From: Mycolicibacter sinensis
Lineage (GTDB): Bacteria > Actinomycetota > Actinomycetes > Mycobacteriales > Mycobacteriaceae
DNA length: 64,000 nt
Direction: 5' to 3'
NCBI RefSeq assembly: GCF_001667375.1
Contig: NZ_LZIN01000038.1
Span: 166,806-230,805, forward strand
The notes beneath the pieces are model-generated. The model saw only the letters and a program-made list of their open reading frames with translations, searched no databases and was not told the origin of the DNA. Positions 1 through 8,296 of this stretch are shown piece after piece (the first letter of the stretch is position 1; the number at the start of each line of letters is the position of its first letter). Made by a program: the position numbers and the translations under genes.

Positions 1-186
1 GTCCAGCACGGCCATGCCGAACGCATCCTTAGACCCGAAGTGATGGTAGAAGGAGCCCTTGGGCACCCCGGACGCCGCCAAGATGGCGTCGACAGTCGTG
101 CCGTGAAACCCGGTCGCATAAAACGACCTCATCCCCTGGCGGAGCAGTCGCTCTTTGTGGGGCAGAGCATTCGCCGCGGCTACCAT
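1..186 (-). CDS. TetR-family transcriptional regulator, N-terminal part (cut by window edge)
   Basis: The minus strand encodes 62 residues from an ATG at 186 down to the window edge, with no stop. The translation is a typical TetR DNA-binding domain: an amphipathic first helix, then FHGTTVDAILAASGVPKGSF and YHHFGSKDAF, the helix-turn-helix signature. A purine-rich ribosome site (GAGGGAAG) lies just upstream of the ATG. The ligand-binding C-terminus is outside the window. The gene is divergent from the SDR at 255, and a strong palindrome lies between them, so it probably represses itself and the SDR-crotonase pair. The effector is unknown. Confidence 0.85.
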   Translation of the reverse strand, partial: MVAAANALPHKERLLRQGMRSFYATGFHGTTVDAILAASGVPKGSFYHHFGSKDAFGMAVLD

Positions 187-201
187 CGCTTCCCTCTACT
201 C

Positions 202-232
202 TTGACGCTCTGGTCTAGACCATTTAGTCTAG
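202..232. promoter_or_regulatory. Divergent promoter with palindromic TetR operator
   Basis: TGGTCTAGACCA at 211-222 is a perfect 12-bp palindrome. It is nested in a wider dyad, CTAGAC (215-220) - 6 bp - GTCTAG (227-232). A forward -35-like TTGACG (202-207) and -10-like TAGTCT (225-230) are 17 bp apart, so a repressor bound here would cover the spacer and the -10. The likely binder is the TetR protein encoded at 1-186; this is inferred from position and symmetry. Confidence 0.6.
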
Positions 233-254
233 CCGATACCGAGCAGGAGGACGC

Positions 255-1037
255 GTGTTCCCAGAACTGTTTTCCGTGGCCGGCAAGACGGCCCTAGTCA
301 CCGGCGGCACCAGCGGAATCGGCTACATGATCGCCGAGGGTTACCTCCGCGCCGGCGTGCGGGTCTATATCTCGTCGCGCAAACCCGAGGCCTGCCGACA
401 AGCCGAGCAGGATCTCTCGCGGTTCGGTGAGGTGCACGCGATCCCCGCCGATGCCAGCCGGGAAGACCAGTGCCGCAACTTGATCGATGCCATCGCGGCA
501 CGCGAAGACCAGCTGCACATCCTGGTCAATAATGCCGGAGCGACTTGGGGCGCGGCCTTCGACGACTTCCCGCCGGCCGCCTTCGACAAGGTACTGACCC
601 TCAACGTCAAGGCGCCGTTCGTGCTGACCCAGCTGGCCCGTCCGATGCTGGAGGCCGCCTCGGTGCCCGATGACCCCGCCCGGGTGATCAACATCGGCTC
701 GATCGACGGCCTGGCGGTGCCCCGGGTGCCCAACTTCTCCTATTCGGCATCCAAGGCGGCGATCCACCAGCTGACTCGGCACCTGGCGGCGGAGCTGGCA
801 CCGAGCATCCTGGTCAACGCGATCGCTCCCGGCCCGTTCCCGTCGAAGATGATGGCAGCGACCCTCGACGCCGTCGGCGAACAACTCGAGGCCGCCAGCC
901 CGGTCAAACGCATCGGCCGCACCGAGGACATCGCCGCCGCCGCGGTGTATCTGGCCGCACCGGCCACCAATTTCATGACCGGAGCGGTCATCCCGCTCGA
1001 CGGCGGATTGAGCACCACCGCCGGCATCCGGCTCTAA
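255..1037 (+). CDS. Short-chain dehydrogenase/reductase, RhlG-like
   Basis: This is a 260-aa classical SDR with NAD(P)-binding TGGTSGIG at residues 16-23, NNAG at 92-95, and the catalytic Ser149, Tyr163 and Lys167 (YxxxK). The N-terminus and the overall pattern (LVNNAGATWGAA, PARVINIGS, the APGPFPSKM region and the GAVIPLDGG end) recall RhlG-type 3-oxoacyl reductases. It starts at GTG 255 behind a strong AGGAGG at 245-250. It probably reduces a 3-keto or dehydrogenates a 3-hydroxy intermediate, acting with the crotonase 14 bp downstream. Substrate and cofactor cannot be read from the sequence. Confidence 0.85.
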   Translation: MFPELFSVAGKTALVTGGTSGIGYMIAEGYLRAGVRVYISSRKPEACRQAEQDLSRFGEVHAIPADASREDQCRNLIDAIAAREDQLHILVNNAGATWGAAFDDFPPAAFDKVLTLNVKAPFVLTQLARPMLEAASVPDDPARVINIGSIDGLAVPRVPNFSYSASKAAIHQLTRHLAAELAPSILVNAIAPGPFPSKMMAATLDAVGEQLEAASPVKRIGRTEDIAAAAVYLAAPATNFMTGAVIPLDGGLSTTAGIRL

Positions 1038-1051
1038 AGGAGGGCATTGTC

Positions 1052-1834
1052 GTGAGTTATGAGACGTTGACAATCCGCCGCGACGGCCACGTGTTCATCA
1101 TCGGCCTGGACCGACCCGAGAAGCGCAACGCGTTCGACGCCGTCATGCTGCGCGAACTATCCGCCGCCTACGGGGAATTCGACGCCGATGACAGCCTGCG
1201 GGCCGCCGTGCTCTACGGCGAGGGACCGATGTTCACGGCCGGCCTGGACCTGGCCAATGTGGCCGGCGACATCGCCAACAACGTCTCCTACGTTCCCGAC
1301 GGTGGCATCAATCCCTGGCAGGTCGACGGCCGGCAGCTGTCCAAGCCGCTCGTCACCGCCGTGCACGGCAAGGTGCTCACGCTCGGCATCGAGCTCATGC
1401 TCGCCGGCGACATCGCCATCGCGGCCGAGTCGGCCACCTTCGCGCAACTGGAAATCGCCCGCGGCATATACCCGTTCGGCGGGGCCACCATCCGATTCCC
1501 GCGAGCAGCCGGATGGGGCAACGCCATGCGGTGGATCCTGACTGCCGACACCTTCGACGCCCGCGAAGCCCATCGCATCGGAATCGTCCAGGAGGTGGTA
1601 CCCGACGGCGAGCAGGTGACCCGGGCCATCGAGATCGCCCAGACCATCGCCCGACAGGCGCCGCTGGGCGTGCAAGCCACCCTGCGCAGCGCCCGCCAGG
1701 CGGTGCGCGACGGCGACGCCGCGGCCGAGGCCGACTTGGTGCCGGGAGTCCAGAAGCTGTTTGCCAGCGAGGACGCCGCCATCGGGGTGCAGGCGTTTCT
1801 GTCCCGCAGCACCGCGGAGTTCGTCGGCCGCTGA
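1052..1834 (+). CDS. Enoyl-CoA hydratase/isomerase (crotonase) family protein
   Basis: A 260-aa crotonase. The N-terminal LDRPEKRNAFD block, the oxyanion-hole region near FTAGLDL (61-67) and both catalytic glutamates of hydratases are present: Glu114 in LGIELML and Glu134 in AQLEIARG. The usual glycine-rich GGG before the first Glu is replaced by LTLG, so the active site is somewhat atypical. The GTG start at 1052 sits 8 bp after AAGGAGGG. It follows the SDR closely and they are probably co-transcribed. A hydration or isomerisation step on a CoA thioester is the likely role. Confidence 0.85.
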   Translation: MSYETLTIRRDGHVFIIGLDRPEKRNAFDAVMLRELSAAYGEFDADDSLRAAVLYGEGPMFTAGLDLANVAGDIANNVSYVPDGGINPWQVDGRQLSKPLVTAVHGKVLTLGIELMLAGDIAIAAESATFAQLEIARGIYPFGGATIRFPRAAGWGNAMRWILTADTFDAREAHRIGIVQEVVPDGEQVTRAIEIAQTIARQAPLGVQATLRSARQAVRDGDAAAEADLVPGVQKLFASEDAAIGVQAFLSRSTAEFVGR

Positions 1835-1890
1835 GTCCCGAGAGCGCTTTCTCCGCGCCGCCGTGACGCCCTTGCCCCGGGCCGGAACAA

Positions 1891-1912
1891 AAAGTAATGT
1901 TGCTTTTACTTT
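1891..1912. promoter_or_regulatory. Perfect 7-bp inverted repeat upstream of the dioxygenase gene (operator candidate)
   Basis: AAAGTAA (1891-1897) and TTACTTT (1906-1912) are exact reverse complements separated by 8 bp. This AT-rich block stands out in the 103-bp gap between the crotonase and the dioxygenase-like gene. Its size fits a TetR operator; the TetR encoded at 6323-6937 in the downstream run is the obvious candidate. It implies a second promoter inside the cluster. Confidence 0.55.
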
Positions 1913-1937
1913 CTGTACGACTATCCGGGGGCCACCG

Positions 1938-3032
1938 ATGGAATCCTTCGTTCACCTGCGCAAAGGCACCACGCCCCGGCGCCTGCACGCCGATCTGAAC
2001 GGCCTCAAAGACGACGAACTGGGCCGCGGCGGGTTCACCGGCCGCACCGCCAACATGTACCGGCGCCACGACCCGACCGCCTACCGCGCCGAAGGCCCGC
2101 TACGGCCCGTCGACGTGCTGGCCAGCCAGCTCGAACCGACGGACGCCACCGATCCCGCCGGCGGGCCGCTGCGGCTGTTCGACAATGCCGACTGCTGCAT
2201 CTCGCTGTCCCGGCGCTCGGCGGAGATGCCGTTTCACGTCCGCTACGTCGACGGCGACCTGCTGTGCTTCGTCCACACCGGTTCCGGGCGACTGGAGACC
2301 GAGTTCGGTCCGCTGGACTACCGCGAAGGCGACTGGGTCTACCTGCCCAAGGCGACCACCTGGCGACAAGTGCCCGCCGCCGAAACGATGCTGCTGCTGA
2401 TTCAGGCCACCGACGAATTCCGGGTCCCGCCGCCGGGACCGCTGGGCCGGCACTTTCCATTCGACCCGTCGCAGGCAGTCATCCCCGAACCGACACCCCT
2501 CGAGGACGACGGACGCGACAGCTACGAGGTCCGGTTGATCCATGAGGGCGGCCCGACGACGCTTCACTACCAACACAATCCGATCGATGTGGAGGGCTGG
2601 CGCGGCGACAACTTCGCGTTCACCTTCAACATCGCCGACTACCACGTGATCACCTCCGACAGCGTGCACCTGCCCCCGACGGTGCACCTGTTCATGCAGG
2701 CCACCGGGGTGTACGTGATGAACTTCCTGCCCAAGCCCGCCGAAGGAGTGCCGGGAACCGAGCGCACCCCCTGGTATCACCGCAACGTCGACTACGACGA
2801 GATCGCGTTCTTCCACGGCGGATCGCTCTACGGGATTCCGATGCCGCCGGGCCTGATCAGCCATGCACCGCAAGGCGTGCATCACGGCGCGCCGGAGAAG
2901 GCCCGCGAACGCGCCCGCCGCAAGTTCGACGACTACCAGCGCGTCGACTGGCAGGTGATCGCCATCGACACCCGCCGTCGGCTCACCCCGTCACCGGAAG
3001 TTCTCGCCCACGACCTAGGACAGCACGCATGA
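1938..3032 (+). CDS. Homogentisate 1,2-dioxygenase-like cupin protein
   Basis: A 364-aa protein with the double-cupin look of homogentisate 1,2-dioxygenase. An N-terminal cupin contains a GDWVYLPKATTW stretch (131-142). A C-terminal metal site contains YHRNVDYDE (280-288) and SHAPQGVHHG (308-317). His281, Glu288 or Asp287, and His315/316 would be the ferrous-iron ligands by analogy with the His-Glu-His of the family. It is shorter than typical homogentisate dioxygenases (about 430-445 aa), so the true substrate may be another aromatic diol. I use ATG 1938; an upstream in-frame ATG would overlap the crotonase gene. The next gene overlaps by ATGA. No fumarylacetoacetase or maleylacetoacetate isomerase is adjacent. 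Confidence 0.75.
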   Translation: MESFVHLRKGTTPRRLHADLNGLKDDELGRGGFTGRTANMYRRHDPTAYRAEGPLRPVDVLASQLEPTDATDPAGGPLRLFDNADCCISLSRRSAEMPFHVRYVDGDLLCFVHTGSGRLETEFGPLDYREGDWVYLPKATTWRQVPAAETMLLLIQATDEFRVPPPGPLGRHFPFDPSQAVIPEPTPLEDDGRDSYEVRLIHEGGPTTLHYQHNPIDVEGWRGDNFAFTFNIADYHVITSDSVHLPPTVHLFMQATGVYVMNFLPKPAEGVPGTERTPWYHRNVDYDEIAFFHGGSLYGIPMPPGLISHAPQGVHHGAPEKARERARRKFDDYQRVDWQVIAIDTRRRLTPSPEVLAHDLGQHA

Positions 3033-4213
3033 GCACCAAGCACGACTACGAACGCATCCCGTATCTGATTGCCTACCAGAACAATTCCGGTGTCCGAGAC
3101 GTCTACGGCGGCGTCGCCGAGCTGGTGGTGCTGGAAAGCTACCTGCTGCGGCCGAAAAACAACCCGAGCGACACCGTGCTGGTGTTCATGCACCCGATCG
3201 GCGGCGGCGCCTACCTGCCGATGGTCAACGCGCTCGCCCGCGCCGGCCACCATGTCATCTACTGCAATAGCCGATTCCGCGGCACGGACTCCGCACTGCT
3301 GATGGAGAAGGTGGTCGAAGACCTCGGGGAATGCCTCAAAGACGCCAAGAATCGGCTCGGCTATTCCAAGGTGGTGTTGGCAGGCTGGAGCGGCGGCGGC
3401 TCGCTGTCGCTGTTCTACCAGCAGCAGGCGCAGCATCCGACGGTGACGGCCAGCCCGTCCGGCGATGGCCCCGACCTGACCAAGCTCGGGTTGATCCCCG
3501 CCGACGGCGTCATGCTGTTGGCCGCGCACATCAGTCGGCACGGCACCATGACCGAATGGCTGGACGCCTCGATCCTCGACGAATCCGATCCGACCAGGCG
3601 GGACCCGGAGCTGGATCTCTACAACCCCGATAACCCCAACCAACCCCCGTACACCGAAGAATTCCTGGACCGCTACCGCCAGGCCCAGATCGAGCGGAAC
3701 CGCCGGATCACCGCCTGGGTCAAGGCGAAGCTGGCCGAACTTCAAAGCAGCGGCCGCCCCGATGACGAGTTCGCGTTCGTGGTGCACGGCACCATGGCCG
3801 ACCCGCGCTGGCTGGATCCGGCGGTGGACCCCAACGACCGCACCCCCGGCAGCTGCTATCTGGGCGATCCGCAGGTGGTGAACATGAGCCCGGTCGGTCT
3901 GGCGCGGTTCTGCACGCTGCGCAGCTGGCTGTCGCAGTGGAGCTACGACGACGCCAACGGCGACGGAGTCGACTGCGGCAACGACATCGCGGTTCCCGCC
4001 CTGGTGATCGGCAACATGGCCGATGACGCCTGCACGCCCAGCCACACCCGTCGGCTCTTCGAGGCGATCGGACACCCCGACAAGGAGATGCACGAAATCG
4101 CCGGCGCCAACCACTATTACGCCGGCCCGGATCAGCGCGGTGCGCTGCGCCAGGCCGTCGACATCGTCACCGATTGGCTGGAACGGCATGAGTTCGTAGG
4201 CTCGTCGGTATGA
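3029..4213 (+). CDS. Alpha/beta hydrolase
   Basis: A 394-aa alpha/beta-hydrolase-fold protein. The nucleophile elbow GWSGGGS gives the catalytic Ser (about residue 121), the acid is probably in NMADDACTP near the C-terminus, and the His is in GANHYY. An insertion of about 150 residues between the nucleophile and the acid makes a large lid. It overlaps the dioxygenase gene by ATGA and the CoA-transferase gene by ATGA, so translation is likely coupled. Given the neighbours, it may act as a C-C bond hydrolase or thioesterase on the ring-opened product. No homologue of known function is recognised. Confidence 0.8.
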   Translation: MSTKHDYERIPYLIAYQNNSGVRDVYGGVAELVVLESYLLRPKNNPSDTVLVFMHPIGGGAYLPMVNALARAGHHVIYCNSRFRGTDSALLMEKVVEDLGECLKDAKNRLGYSKVVLAGWSGGGSLSLFYQQQAQHPTVTASPSGDGPDLTKLGLIPADGVMLLAAHISRHGTMTEWLDASILDESDPTRRDPELDLYNPDNPNQPPYTEEFLDRYRQAQIERNRRITAWVKAKLAELQSSGRPDDEFAFVVHGTMADPRWLDPAVDPNDRTPGSCYLGDPQVVNMSPVGLARFCTLRSWLSQWSYDDANGDGVDCGNDIAVPALVIGNMADDACTPSHTRRLFEAIGHPDKEMHEIAGANHYYAGPDQRGALRQAVDIVTDWLERHEFVGSSV

Positions 4214-5418
4214 CTCCAACGACCGGTGCGCTGGACGGCATCCGCGTCATCGAGCTCGGCACGCTGATCTCCGGGCCGTTCGGCGGGCGCCTGCTCGGTG
4301 ACCTGGGCGCCGAGGTCATCAAGATCGAGCTGCCCGGCAAGCCCGATCCGCTGCGCACCTGGGGGCAGGCCGAGGTCGACGGCCACCACTTCTTCTGGAC
4401 CGTGCATGCCCGCAACAAGAAGGCCGTCACGCTGGACCTGCGCGCCGACCGCGGGCGCGAGCTGTTCCTGCAGCTGATCGAGAACGCCGACATCGTCGTG
4501 GAGAATTTCCGCCCAGGCACGCTGGAGCGCTGGGGACTGGGTTACGACGTGCTGCGCGAGCACAACCGCGGCATCATCCTGGTGCGGGTCTCCGGCTACG
4601 GCCAGACCGGCCCGGACGCCCACAAGGCCGGCTACGCCTCGGTCGCCGAGGCGGCCAGCGGGCTGCGGCACATGAACGGCTTCCCGGGCGGCCCACCACC
4701 ACGGCTGGCGCTCTCGCTGGGCGACAGTTTGGCCGGCATGTTCGCCGCGCAGGGCGCGCTCGCCGCGCTGTACCGGCGCACCGTCACCGGCCAGGGCCAG
4801 GTCGTCGACGTCGCACTGACCGAAGCCTGTTTAGCCATCCAGGAATCCACCATCCCCGACTATGACGTCGGCGGTGTGGTGCGCGGGCCTTCCGGAACCC
4901 GCCTGGAAGGCATCGCGCCGTCGAACATCTACCAGGCGAGCGACGGCAGCTGGGTGGTGATCGCCGCCAACCAGGACAGCGTGTTCGCCCGGCTGTGCCA
5001 GGCCATGGACCAGCCCGGGCTGGCGACGGACCCGCGGTTCGCCGGCCATGTGGCGCGCGGGCGCAACCAGGACGAACTGGACGCGATCATCGGCGAATGG
5101 GCCGCGCAGCGTAAGCCCGAGGACATCATCGCCACGCTGAGTGACGCCGGGGTGATCTCCGGACCGATCAACACGGTCGCCGAGGTGGTCAACGACCCAC
5201 AGCTGCGGGCCCGCGGCATGCTCGCCGAGCACTGGGACGAAGGGGCCGAACGCACGGTGCTGGGCCCCGGGATCATCCCGGTGCTCTCCGAGAGCCCGGG
5301 AACAATCCGCAACGCCGGCTCGGCCCGGCCCGGCCAACACAACGCCGAGGTCTACACCGGACTGCTCGGCAAGACAACGGCAGAACTGGCCGACCTGCGC
5401 GCCGAGGGGGTGCTGTGA
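4210..5418 (+). CDS. CaiB/BaiF-type (family III) CoA transferase
   Basis: A 402-aa family III CoA transferase. It begins with LDGIRVIELGTLISGPFGGR, followed by LGAEVIKIE (32-40) and the ENADIVVENFRPGTLERWGL block. GDSLAG contains Asp172, the equivalent of the aspartate that carries the acyl and CoA intermediate in formyl-CoA transferase. Length is normal. It probably activates a free carboxylic acid made by the upstream dioxygenase and hydrolase as its CoA ester, using another acyl-CoA as donor. It overlaps both neighbours by 4 bp. Confidence 0.9.
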   Translation: MTPTTGALDGIRVIELGTLISGPFGGRLLGDLGAEVIKIELPGKPDPLRTWGQAEVDGHHFFWTVHARNKKAVTLDLRADRGRELFLQLIENADIVVENFRPGTLERWGLGYDVLREHNRGIILVRVSGYGQTGPDAHKAGYASVAEAASGLRHMNGFPGGPPPRLALSLGDSLAGMFAAQGALAALYRRTVTGQGQVVDVALTEACLAIQESTIPDYDVGGVVRGPSGTRLEGIAPSNIYQASDGSWVVIAANQDSVFARLCQAMDQPGLATDPRFAGHVARGRNQDELDAIIGEWAAQRKPEDIIATLSDAGVISGPINTVAEVVNDPQLRARGMLAEHWDEGAERTVLGPGIIPVLSESPGTIRNAGSARPGQHNAEVYTGLLGKTTAELADLRAEGVL

Positions 5419-6314
5419 TTCCCAGCGAAGTCTCGATCCGCGAGGTGGCATTGCGCGACGGGCTGCAGATCGAGCAGCCGATCCCGTTGCGCGCCAAACT
5501 CGAATTGCTGGACGCGATCGCCGCCACCGGAGTACGCGAAGTCGAGGTGACCTCGTTCGTCTCCCCCACCAAAGTTCCCGCACTGGCCGATGCCGCCGAA
5601 CTCGCCGCCGAGCTGTGGCGCTACCCCGGCCTGGAGTTCTCCGCGCTGGTCGCCAGCCCCGGTGGCGCCGCCCGGGCGGTGGCCGCGGGCCTGACCTCCC
5701 TCGAATACGTGGTGTGCGCCTCGGATTCGTTCAGCTCGGCCAACGTCGGCCGGCCGACCGCGGAAGCGGTTGCGGCGATCCCCGACATCGCCGGCATCGC
5801 ACACGATGCCGGTGGCTCCGTCGAGGTCATCATCGCCACCGCGTGGGACTGCCCGTTCGACGGCCCGACACCACCCGGGCGCGTCACCGAGATCGCCGAA
5901 TCGGCCAGCGGTTTCGGAGTGGACCGGCTGGCGATCGCCGACACCATCGGCACCACCACTCCCCGGCGGGTCACCGATCTGATCGCGGCCGTGCGCCCCA
6001 TCATCGGCGACATGGCCCTGGGGGCACACTTCCATAACACCCGCGGCGCCGGGCTGGCCTGCGCCTACGCCGCCGTCAGCTCTGGTGTGACCCGCCTGGA
6101 CGCCTCCGCCGGCGGCCTGGGCGGTTGTCCGTTCGCTCCCGGTGCCACCGGCAACATCGCCACCGAGGATCTCGTTTATCTGCTGGGCGACTGCGGTATC
6201 GACACCGGCATCGACCTGCAGGCCGCCATCGCCGCGGCCGGCGTGGCCAGTTCGGTCGTCGGACACGGGTTGCCCAGCGCGCTGCTGGCCGCCGGTGACC
6301 GGAAACGGGACTGA
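5415..6314 (+). CDS. HMG-CoA lyase-like TIM-barrel aldolase
   Basis: A 299-aa member of the HMGL-like family. RDG (14-16) carries the catalytic Arg and metal-binding Asp, HFHNT has the metal-binding His205 and His207 with Asn208, and GGLGGCPFAPGATGN contains Cys238, the flexible-loop cysteine of HMG-CoA lyases. The start is a GTG overlapping the CoA-transferase stop. It would cleave a 3-hydroxy-3-methylglutaryl-CoA-like thioester to acetyl-CoA (or a homologue) and a keto acid. In this cluster it looks like the terminal carbon-carbon cleavage step; whether the substrate is HMG-CoA itself is not shown. Confidence 0.88.
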   Translation: MIPSEVSIREVALRDGLQIEQPIPLRAKLELLDAIAATGVREVEVTSFVSPTKVPALADAAELAAELWRYPGLEFSALVASPGGAARAVAAGLTSLEYVVCASDSFSSANVGRPTAEAVAAIPDIAGIAHDAGGSVEVIIATAWDCPFDGPTPPGRVTEIAESASGFGVDRLAIADTIGTTTPRRVTDLIAAVRPIIGDMALGAHFHNTRGAGLACAYAAVSSGVTRLDASAGGLGGCPFAPGATGNIATEDLVYLLGDCGIDTGIDLQAAIAAAGVASSVVGHGLPSALLAAGDRKRD

Positions 6315-6322
6315 ACGCCACG

Positions 6323-6937
6323 ATGTCCAGCCCGCGTGAGCTCAGCTCGAAAGGCCGCCAGACGCGCCAGGCTATCGAGCAAGCCGCCCGAGATCTGTTC
6401 GCCGAGCGCGGCTTCCACGGCACCACGCTGGCCGACATCACCTCGGCAGCCGGCAAGTCCCCGGCAGTGCTGTACCGCTATTTCCAGGACAAAGAGGATC
6501 TGCTGGCAGCGCTGGCGGAGTCGTTTCTGTCCGACGTGGTCGAGCCATCTGGGCTGAAGATGCGGCTGCCGGACTCACCGCAGGACAGCGAGTTCTTCAC
6601 CTCGGTGGTGAGCGCCTACTGGAGCATGTTCAAGCAGAACATCGGCGTGATGATCGCCGTGGCACAGCTTGCAGCCACCAAGCAGCGATTCGCCGCGCTG
6701 CAGAACGAGTTCCGCCGGTTCGGCATGGAGATCGTCGCGGCCTCGGTTCGGCGCGCCCAGCAACAGGGCCACGGCGTCGGTCTGAACCCCGACCACATCG
6801 CGGCGGCGATCGCGCTGCTGTTCGAGAACTTCACCGTCGTCTTCGTCGGTCCGTCCGGGCCGGGGTGGCGAATCAGCGACAGCGACGCCATCGCAACGCT
6901 GTCGACGATCTGGCGGAAGACCCTGTACGGCTGCTGA
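6323..6937 (+). CDS. TetR-family transcriptional regulator of the catabolic cluster
   Basis: A 204-aa TetR protein. The N-terminal domain contains FAERGFHGTTLADITSAAGK and VLYRYFQDKEDLLAAL, the helix-turn-helix, at about residues 28-65. The C-terminal half is helical and variable as expected. It lies inside the run, 8 bp after the aldolase gene and 20 bp before the acyl-CoA dehydrogenase, so it is made with the enzymes. It is the natural candidate to bind the 1891-1912 dyad and respond to a pathway CoA ester or aromatic acid. Confidence 0.88.
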   Translation: MSSPRELSSKGRQTRQAIEQAARDLFAERGFHGTTLADITSAAGKSPAVLYRYFQDKEDLLAALAESFLSDVVEPSGLKMRLPDSPQDSEFFTSVVSAYWSMFKQNIGVMIAVAQLAATKQRFAALQNEFRRFGMEIVAASVRRAQQQGHGVGLNPDHIAAAIALLFENFTVVFVGPSGPGWRISDSDAIATLSTIWRKTLYGC

Positions 6938-6957
6938 CCACCGACAAAGGACGTGCC

Positions 6958-8199
6958 ATGGATTTCACACTGCCCGATCATCTTCCGGCGCTACTGGCCG
7001 AGATGGATGACTTCATCGAGCGCGAGATCGCCCCGCTGCAGGCCGAGAACATGCAGTACTTCGACCACCGCCGGGAGTTCGCCCGCACCGACGTGGCCAA
7101 CGGCGGTATCCCGAACCGGGACTGGGAGGAACTGCTGGCCGAGATGCGCCGGCGGGCCGACGCCGCGGGCTGGCTGCGCTACGGCTTGCCGTCGTCGCTG
7201 GGCGGCCGGGACGGAACCAACGTCGACATGGCGGTGATCCGGGAACATCTGGCCCACAAGGGACTCGGCCTGCACAACGACCTGCAGGACGAGTCGTCGA
7301 TCGTCGGGAACTTTCCCCAGGTGATCATGATGGAGCGGTTCGGCACCGACGAGCAGCGCCGGGAATGGTCGCAAGCCCTCATCACCGGTGAACGGTCGAT
7401 GGCGTTCGGGCTGACCGAACCGGCCCACGGGTCGGATGCCACCTGGATGGAAACCCGTGCCGAGCCCGCCAACGACGGCTGGGTGATCAACGGCGCCAAG
7501 CGATTCAACACCGGAGTGCACCGGGCCACCCACGACCTGGTCTTCGCCCGCACATCCGGTGACTCCGGCTCGGCGCGCGGCATCACCGCGTTCCTGGTGC
7601 CCACCGACACACCGGGCTTCCGTGTGCCGTTCTACTGGTGGACGTTCAACATGCCCACCGACCACGGCGAGGTCGAGCTCGCCGACGTTAAGGTACCGGC
7701 CGAGGCGGTGCTCGGCGAGGTGGATCGCGGGCTGGAAGTAGCCCAGACGTTCCTGCACGAGAACCGGATCCGCCAGGCCGCGTCCAGCCTGGGTGCTGCC
7801 CAGTACTGCATCGACCGGGCCGCCGAGTACGCCACTCAACGGGTGGTGTTCGGCAAGCCTCTATCGGTCAACCAGGCCGTGCAATGGCCGTTGGCAGAGC
7901 TGGCCACCGAAGCCCAGATGGTGCGGCTGCTGGTGTACTACGCGGCCTGGCATCTGGACCGCGACCACCACCTGGAGGTCTCCGACAAGGTGTCGATGGC
8001 CAACTATCGCGCCAACCGACTGGTGTGCGACGCCGCCGACCAGGCCATCCAGACCTTCGGCGGGATTGGCTACACCCGCCACGAACCGTTCGAGCACATT
8101 TACCGGCATCACCGCCGCTACCGGATCACCGAGGGCTCCGAGGAGATTCAGATCCGCCGCGTCGCGCAGCGACTGTTCGGATTCGACCGCCGGCGATGA
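6958..8199 (+). CDS. Acyl-CoA dehydrogenase
   Basis: A 413-aa FAD-dependent acyl-CoA dehydrogenase. FGLTEPAHGSDATWMETRA is the flavin-binding signature, and ITEGSEEIQIRRVAQRLFG near the C-terminus carries the EGSEEI segment with the usual catalytic-region glutamate. The chosen ATG at 6958 is 6 bp after AAAGGA (6946-6951) and follows the TetR stop; a start further upstream would overlap the TetR gene. It probably introduces a 2,3-double bond for the crotonase. Electrons would pass to ETF, which is not encoded nearby. Confidence 0.9.
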   Translation: MDFTLPDHLPALLAEMDDFIEREIAPLQAENMQYFDHRREFARTDVANGGIPNRDWEELLAEMRRRADAAGWLRYGLPSSLGGRDGTNVDMAVIREHLAHKGLGLHNDLQDESSIVGNFPQVIMMERFGTDEQRREWSQALITGERSMAFGLTEPAHGSDATWMETRAEPANDGWVINGAKRFNTGVHRATHDLVFARTSGDSGSARGITAFLVPTDTPGFRVPFYWWTFNMPTDHGEVELADVKVPAEAVLGEVDRGLEVAQTFLHENRIRQAASSLGAAQYCIDRAAEYATQRVVFGKPLSVNQAVQWPLAELATEAQMVRLLVYYAAWHLDRDHHLEVSDKVSMANYRANRLVCDAADQAIQTFGGIGYTRHEPFEHIYRHHRRYRITEGSEEIQIRRVAQRLFGFDRRR

Positions 8200-8213
8200 G
8201 TTTTCTTCCCCGT

Positions 8214-8270
8214 CGAGTGTGCGGTTTGGTACAAAACACCCGGCGTGTCGCGTACCAAACCGCACGCTCG
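8214..8270. repeat. Long inverted repeat / hairpin between the dehydrogenase and phosphotransferase genes
   Basis: CGAGTGTGCGGTTTGGTAC (8214-8232) pairs with 8252-8270 over 19 bp with a single mismatch (a G-T wobble in RNA). The 19-nt loop itself contains ACAC...GTGT arms. It could act as a terminator or mRNA-stabilising element, but there is no T-tract. It looks more like a dispersed intergenic palindrome than a factor-independent terminator. Confidence 0.75.
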
Positions 8271-8296
8271 CCGCATGAGGCGAACAGGAGGCACTG

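Noticed and set aside
2933..4219. Long minus-strand open frame (about 428 codons) opposite the alpha/beta hydrolase
   Set aside because: It is antisense to a gene with clear catalytic motifs, has low-complexity Val/Gly/Arg-rich composition and no recognisable domain. High GC content gives such shadow frames throughout the window.
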